NCBI RefSeq assembly: GCF_038396675.1
Contig: NC_088931.1
Coordinates: 20,924,501-20,988,500 of the forward strand
Source of the DNA: Hydra vulgaris
Lineage: Eukaryota > Cnidaria > Hydrozoa > Anthoathecata > Hydridae
Length of the DNA stretch: 64,000 nucleotides
Direction of reading: 5' to 3'
A model generated the notes under the pieces. That model had not been told where the DNA came from and searched no databases. It saw only the letters and a list, made by a program, of their open reading frames with translations. Shown here one piece after another: positions 58,823 to 64,000 of the stretch. Position 1 is the first letter of the stretch. Every line of letters begins with the position of its first letter. The translations under genes were made by a program, and so were the position numbers.

Positions 58823-61800
58823 CACACCCTGTAAATATTGGACGTTAATACTTTTGGAGAGCACCGAAAAAACCCTTTTAGGGTTATATACACATAGGTG
58901 ACTTGTTATATACATAGGTGACTTACCTGGCAAATTTTAAAATATTTTTCCCGACGTCCAAGGGAGAAAAAGCAATTTGAAGTTTTTAGTAAAAATATCC
59001 AAAAAAACCAAAAATTGTCAAAAATCATTTTTGTTTATTGGCATTAATTTTCTTCAAAAGTGAAATGTTCTTGTACAATGATACCAAAATATTACAAAAC
59101 ACAATTAATTAGAATAGTTTTACTTTTATCTTACAGTAATTTCATCGAAATATTTTTTTTACCTATATTATTATGAATAAAATGACTAGTGCAAATAATA
59201 TGATATATTTTTAATTCCTGCTTTGTAAAAATTTAGTTTAAAATATTTTGAAATTTCCTAAAATGGGAATAACCTCACATTTAAAAATAATCCCCTCTAC
59301 CACCCTTACACAAAAAAACAATACCTGAATTTAGGGTTGGTAACTTATTTATGAAGGAACTAAATTAAAATACTGCTAATTTTTTTGTACTTTGCTCAGT
59401 GTCTGGAAAAATTTAGTTCCTGTTTAGTTTCTTTTTGTAATTTTGTTATTTTAATTGCTTTTAATCAGTATTTGAGTGTAAAAGCAAAAAATTCAACCTC
59501 TTAAATTAAATTTCACCATTTTCTGTAAAATATATTTTAATGTGGAAATTATTGGCTAAAAGTGCTAAAAGTAAATGTATTTGTCAATTGAACAAAATTA
59601 TAAGAAATGTCTAGCTGAACTTTCAAAAATATTTAGTAATTTAGTTCCCGAAAAATTCTTTTTAGGTTCCAAAGAATATAAAAAGTAGAAAGTAAACAGC
59701 TCTGAGGAAAATATAAATATCAAATTTTTTGTTTACAGTGGTGAAAAACGTTTTTGTTACAAATCAAAATGCCAAACAAAGCCAGAACTCATGAAGATTG
59801 CAGAAAAACTGTTAGCTTTTTGTGCATGAGAAAATGTGACAGAGAATTAACTGACTTTATGATTGCACGAGTGCTGAAACTTGTAAAAAGTGATTTGAAA
59901 TTTGAGGATGAAAGAGTTCCAAGAGGAATTTGCAACACTTGCCGTATTCTTCTGCAAAAAAGAGACAATGGCGATTTGAACAGTCCACTACCACCACTTT
60001 ACAATTTTGACTCCATTGTTATAAAACCTCTTACAAGAACAGCAAATAGATGTGAATGCGTCATTTGCTAAATCAGGCTCAATTTAAATCAACAGCATCC
60101 AATCTTCGTTCAATCCTCAATCTAAGCAACAAACTATTGCAACACCAAAGACATCAAGTGCAAATCAACAACCTTCATCTGCAGAAAAAAGGTGCACACA
60201 ATGTTTGTCAGTCAAATCTCGAGGTCACAGGCATTTTTGCACACCTGGAACAAGACACAGAAATTTACAGTCATTGGTGAAAGATGACATTAAAGGGGCA
60301 GAGCAAATTAAAGTATCTGTCATTGCCAACAAAGAAGCTTCTCTTCATGAAACAGTTAGACTCAGTCAAGGTAATTACATTTGAATAAAGAAGTATTAAC
60401 ATTTGAATAAAGAAGTTCATCTCTTAGACACATCATTTTGACCCCTTGCATATTAAATTTGCTCCTGTATACTATAATATCGAGGGTATACTGCCAGAAT
60501 GCACTAAGTCATTTTTTGTTGGTTTTGAGTTAAGTCAACATAAACACTCATTATTATATGCTTTATCACTTCCAAAATGCACCAGACCTTATATTCTTTA
60601 TAATACCAAGTTATTGATCATTCTCAAATATACAATGGGAATATACACCACTGCATGAAAAAAATTTTTTTCATTAAACTGCCATTATCTCAAAACAATG
60701 AAAAATGACTTAGTGCGTTCTGGCAGTATACCCTCAATATATTATACATATGCATTAAAACTTCTTGAAATAGCAATATGCAAAATGGCAATGTTAATAG
60801 CATACATTTCAAATTGGTCTATCGGAAACTGTCATGTACACATTTAGATTTTAGGCATTTTTTTCTTTACATATCAAAAATATGCAGTGATTTGTATTAT
60901 ATGTTTCCTCTGGTTTTTAGTATTTTTTGTCTGCTATGCAAGGTAAACATATTAAAAAATAATACTGTTCAAACTAATTTTGCAGTGCTGTTTTTTATTT
61001 ATACCACATTACTTGTTACAATACAATGAAATACTATAAAATAACATAGTTTTGATTTAGAGCAATAAAAATTGTGGCCAAAATAGGTGTATAATAGTTC
61101 TATTATTGTAATTTCTTTGAATTTTGTTTAACCAATAGAAATGCAATGGTCTAAATTTTATATCAATAAGCTAGAAAAAATAGATTTTGTTGTGAAATTA
61201 TTTTGAAAGAGATGAACTTTGTTCTTTTTTTATTCAGGCCCTTCCATTGCTCACAAAGTAAACAATACACCTCTTACAACACAAAGTATAGTGAATGTTC
61301 AACTAAACACTGGACTTTCCAATACAGGAATGAGACTTCTAGCATCAACATTAAACAAATCACTGGGATTCGACTAGATGAGCCATATTTTGAGCAAAAA
61401 TTTGCTGCTGCTGGACAAACTCTTGCAGATTTCTTCACCTTGTCAGAGTCAAATTTAACCATGGAAAAGGGAAAAGAAGAAAAACGATCAATGGTTCACT
61501 GCAAAAACCTGCAAGACCAAACAAATCATGCTTTGCATTCAAGAGATTACTCCCCTCAGCATTTAGTCAAGCTGGGAATAGATGGTGGTGGTTCATTTCT
61601 GAAAATTATTCTTGGCATTATAAGCACAGAAGAAGTTGATGAGTCAAAAAGTCCTCAACAAAAAAGTTCACGCCTACTCACAAACTCAATTGCTCAGTCT
61701 CATTCAAGTAAACACCCCTCCTGTTGGTGTAACATCAATTCAGACAACCTCTCAGAATGTGGAGTTTCCAGAAGTTTTGGTTCAATACAAGAGAGCTACA

Positions 61801-62867
61801 GAGCATTTGTGTCTGCTGGCTCCAAATTCAAAATGGCTAAAGATTTTGACAAACAATTCATCCTCCTTTGATCAACATGGAGGACTCGAGACTTATTTTG
61901 GACATCATTCCACCAATGGAACTACATTTGCTGCTAGGAATTGTCAATTATCTTTTCAAAAATCTTTCAGAACTATGGCCAGGAGCAATACAATGACCTG
62001 CTCTGTTGCACATTCAATTCAGCCATACCACAGGGGACAATTTGCTGGAAATGAATGTCACAAACCTTTGCAAAATGTTGACATTCTTCAAAAACTGGCT
62101 GAAAAGGCTGGTGCATATCAAGCTCAGGGTTTCATTGAAACATTTTGCAATTTTAGAGATGTTGTTTCTTCCTGCTTTGGAAAGTCACTTGAAGGTGACC
62201 TCAAAGAAAAAATTGAAAAGTTCAAAGACTCTTTTCTCTCTCTGCCAGTTACAGTGACTCCAAAGGCACATGCAGTTTTTTATCACATTTCCGAGTTCAT
62301 TGATCGACATGGGTCTGCACTTGGATTGTTCAGTGAACAAGCAACTAAAGCAAAGCATTCAAAGTTTAAGACTCACTGGCAAAGATTCAAGCAAAGCCCT
62401 TCACATCCTGAGTATGGAACCCAGCTTCTACACCGTGTTGTGGAATTTAACAGCAAACATGCTTAAAAGTTAGAAGAAATATTTTCAGAAAAATGTTTAA
62501 AAGAATTTTCATAGAATTTTGTTTCCAAGTGTTAAAAACATTGAATTCTTAACTCTGATAGAAGCAATATTTGAAATTATTGGCAAAAAATTATCAAACT
62601 ATTTTAATTAATTGTGATTGTAATATTTTGGTATCATTGTACAAGAAAATTTCACTTTTGAAGAAAATTAATGCCAATAAACAAAACTGATTTTTGACAT
62701 TTTTGGTTCTTTTTACTAAAAACTTCAAATTGCTTTTTCTCCCTTGGACGTCGGTAAAAGATTTTGAAAATTTGCCAGGTAAGTCACCTATGTGTATATA
62801 ACAAGGCCCCAAAAAGGCTTTTTCGGTGCTCTCCAAAAGTATTAACGTCCCATATTTACAGGGTGTG
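58823..62867 (+). mobile_element. Unclassified DNA transposon E2, ~280-bp inverted repeats
   Basis: The left end CACACCCTGTAAATATTGGA and inverted right end CACACCCTGTAAATATGGGA match over about 280 bp (to about 59115 and from about 62590), with a short extra TTATATACATAGGTGACTT duplication on the left. The terminal CACACC and AATATTGG style and the encoded protein relate it to E1. The flanks show no clear target duplication (TATAT against CCTAA). The right end abuts a repeat described at 62868. Confidence 0.85.
59769..62466 (+). pseudogene. E2 transposase, same family as E1, inactivated by deletion
   Basis: Exon 1 opens MPNKARTHEDCRKTVSFLC at ATG 59769. It has GICNTCR and CECVIC, then a shift into a frame with CTQCLSVKSRGHRHFC (about 60190-60240), a C2-H-H-C cluster not obvious in E1. 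The intron is about 60371-61237 (GTAATTAC to TTTATTCAG), at the same place as in E1. Exon 2 has HLVKLGIDGGGSFLKIILG, then CCTCAACAAAAA leads directly to SNSIAQSHSSKHPSCWC. About 45 residues are missing compared with E1, including the block with its ISCD aspartate. Later blocks HRGQFAGNECHKPLQNVD and FSEQATKAKHSKFKTHWQRF are intact. Ends NSKHA. Confidence 0.8.
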
Positions 62868-63190
62868 CCTAAATCAATCACCACTACTATATATTATATA
62901 AAGTAGTAAAATATGATTTTTTATTTATATAAGAGATTTCTTTTTTATTATAAAGGTAAAAATATTTATAGGAATGAATTGTTTTTAATAATAGGGTGTG
63001 TTAACTCTATTCATATCCACCCTAACACAAAGATAGACCACTTATATGTGATGGTGTAGGAGCAAATTATAAAAAAAGTTATATATAGAAAAGATTAATT
63101 TCACAATGGACACTCTACTATGAACGAATTATTCATTTTTGGAAGCAAGTATGAAAGTACGGTGCTCCCTCAAGCCCCTGAACACTACCG
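62868..63190 (+). repeat. Direct repeat, left copy (~310 bp)
   Basis: Shares with 63390-63715 the blocks CCTAAATCAAT, AAGTAGTAAAATATGATTTT, ATAGGGTGTGTTAACT, ATATCCACCCTAACACAA and GTGTAGGAGCAAATTATAA in the same order. It starts exactly at the right end of E2, so E2 inserted at, or captured, the start of this repeat. Confidence 0.85.
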
Positions 63191-63389
63191 CCAGTTAGAG
63201 TCTTGTAATGTGGTAAAATATGTTTAGCTTATATCTAAGTCTTGTAATGTGATAAGGTATGTTTTATGTTAATTTCTTATTAATTTTAATTTTATGGTTT
63301 TTAATATAAAGTTCTGCAAATAATCACATTTTGTCTTTTTTTTTTACTTTATTTAGGTTGGAGGGGGATGGCACACACCCCTTTTCCTA

Positions 63390-63715
63390 AATCAATGTAT
63401 TCACTACCACTATATATTGTGAAGTAGTAAAATATGATTTTTATTTATAATAATAGATTTCATTTTTATTATAAAGATAAAAATATTTATAAGAATGAAT
63501 TGTTTTTGATAATAGGGTGTGTTAACTATCTTCTTCATATCCACCCTAACACAATGGTACACCACTTATATTTAGTGGTGGTGTAGGAGCAAATTATAAT
63601 GAAAGTTATATATAGAAATGACTAATTCCACAAAAAAGACGCTCTTCTATGGAAGTAATATGCTTTTTTGGGTGGTATAGGTGGTGGTTCGGCACCCCCT
63701 CTAGCCCCCTGGATA
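63390..63715 (+). repeat. Direct repeat, right copy (~310 bp)
   Basis: Second copy in direct orientation, about 520 bp from the first. The end CCCCCTCTAGCCCCCTGGAT resembles, on the minus strand, the G-rich part of a hAT end. It is separated from the left copy by about 200 bp of unrelated sequence. Confidence 0.85.
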
Positions 63716-63719
63716 TGCC

Positions 63720-64000
63720 CGGTGAGCTGAGGCTGTTTTAATTTTGTAGCCCACTGTTACACCTATCTTTTGATACCAAGTTATAGGCATTTCAATAATA
63801 ATTAACAAAGTTATAACAATTTCAGTAAAGAAAAACTAAATTTTGACCAGAGTTTCTTCAACGAATCCATATATCAAAATTTTCACCTTTAAAATACTGT
63901 AGTAAAGGGCTTTCTAATGATATATAACATTCTAGTGTATGATTAATTTAAAATTTCATGCTACGTACCTACTTTATAGCATGTTGATCATCGGAGATTT
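63720..64000. other. Window end, nothing recognised
   Basis: AT-rich. No motif. Confidence 0.5.

Noticed and set aside
62868..63715. Direct repeats as LTRs of a retrovirus-like element
   Set aside because: Only about 200 bp lies between them; no primer-binding site, polypurine tract or gag-pol.

Overview
This is an AT-rich eukaryotic window, most likely from a cnidarian close to Hydra. The organism call is an inference. It rests on very high A+T, spliced genes, long (TA)n and (GTAT)n tracts, and a mix of mobile elements: CR1/Jockey-like non-LTR elements, Penelope-like elements, hAT, pogo, Tc1, a THAP-bearing P element, and transposases that resemble the RAG1/Transib group in motif order. Nothing prokaryotic (operons, ribosome binding sites, CRISPR) is present. 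Nearly all coding sequence belongs to mobile elements, most of it broken by stops and frameshifts.

Layout. 1-2006: no gene. 2011-8342: a DNA transposon with about 0.7-kb inverted repeats and a TGCA target duplication. It encodes a decayed RAG1-like DDE transposase. A ~2.1-kb insertion containing a PHD-finger pogo element, and a 109-bp palindromic element, have broken its right arm. 8741-10407: hAT and pogo remnants. 10991-20009: one minus-strand non-LTR retrotransposon, split by a 1.1-kb Harbinger-like MITE (13483-14595) and by a 4.1-kb hAT of the TTF/DUF4371 (ZMYM1-like) type (15008-19106). 20112-21505: Penelope-like element. 21815-22580: non-LTR reverse transcriptase relic. 24611-27221: a second copy of the 10991-20009 retrotransposon family, with its endonuclease deleted. 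28.8-34.1 kb: hAT debris and a 2.8-kb inverted-repeat element that carries smaller insertions.

The only convincing host genes are two small two-exon genes of the Jupiter/JPT (HN1) type. One is on the plus strand (23284-24203). The other is on the minus strand (exon 34518-34824). Both carry the PPGGKTNI motif, and both have, or would have, an intron at the same position, after the first five coding bases.

35098-36793 is an almost intact Tc1-type element (DD38E by my count). 38319-41417 is a complete-ended P element inside a GTAT microsatellite. 41490-42240 holds two inverted SINE copies. 43350-48720 holds two head-to-tail non-LTR copies. 50458-53879 and 58823-62867 are two related DNA transposons with an N-terminal Cys-rich domain, a conserved intron and a transposase I cannot assign to a named superfamily. 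Their motif order (D; D plus CxxC; GN..R; SE...K..R) parallels the element at 2011-8342. These are the best candidates for something under-described. The window ends with a ~310-bp direct repeat (62868-63190 and 63390-63715).
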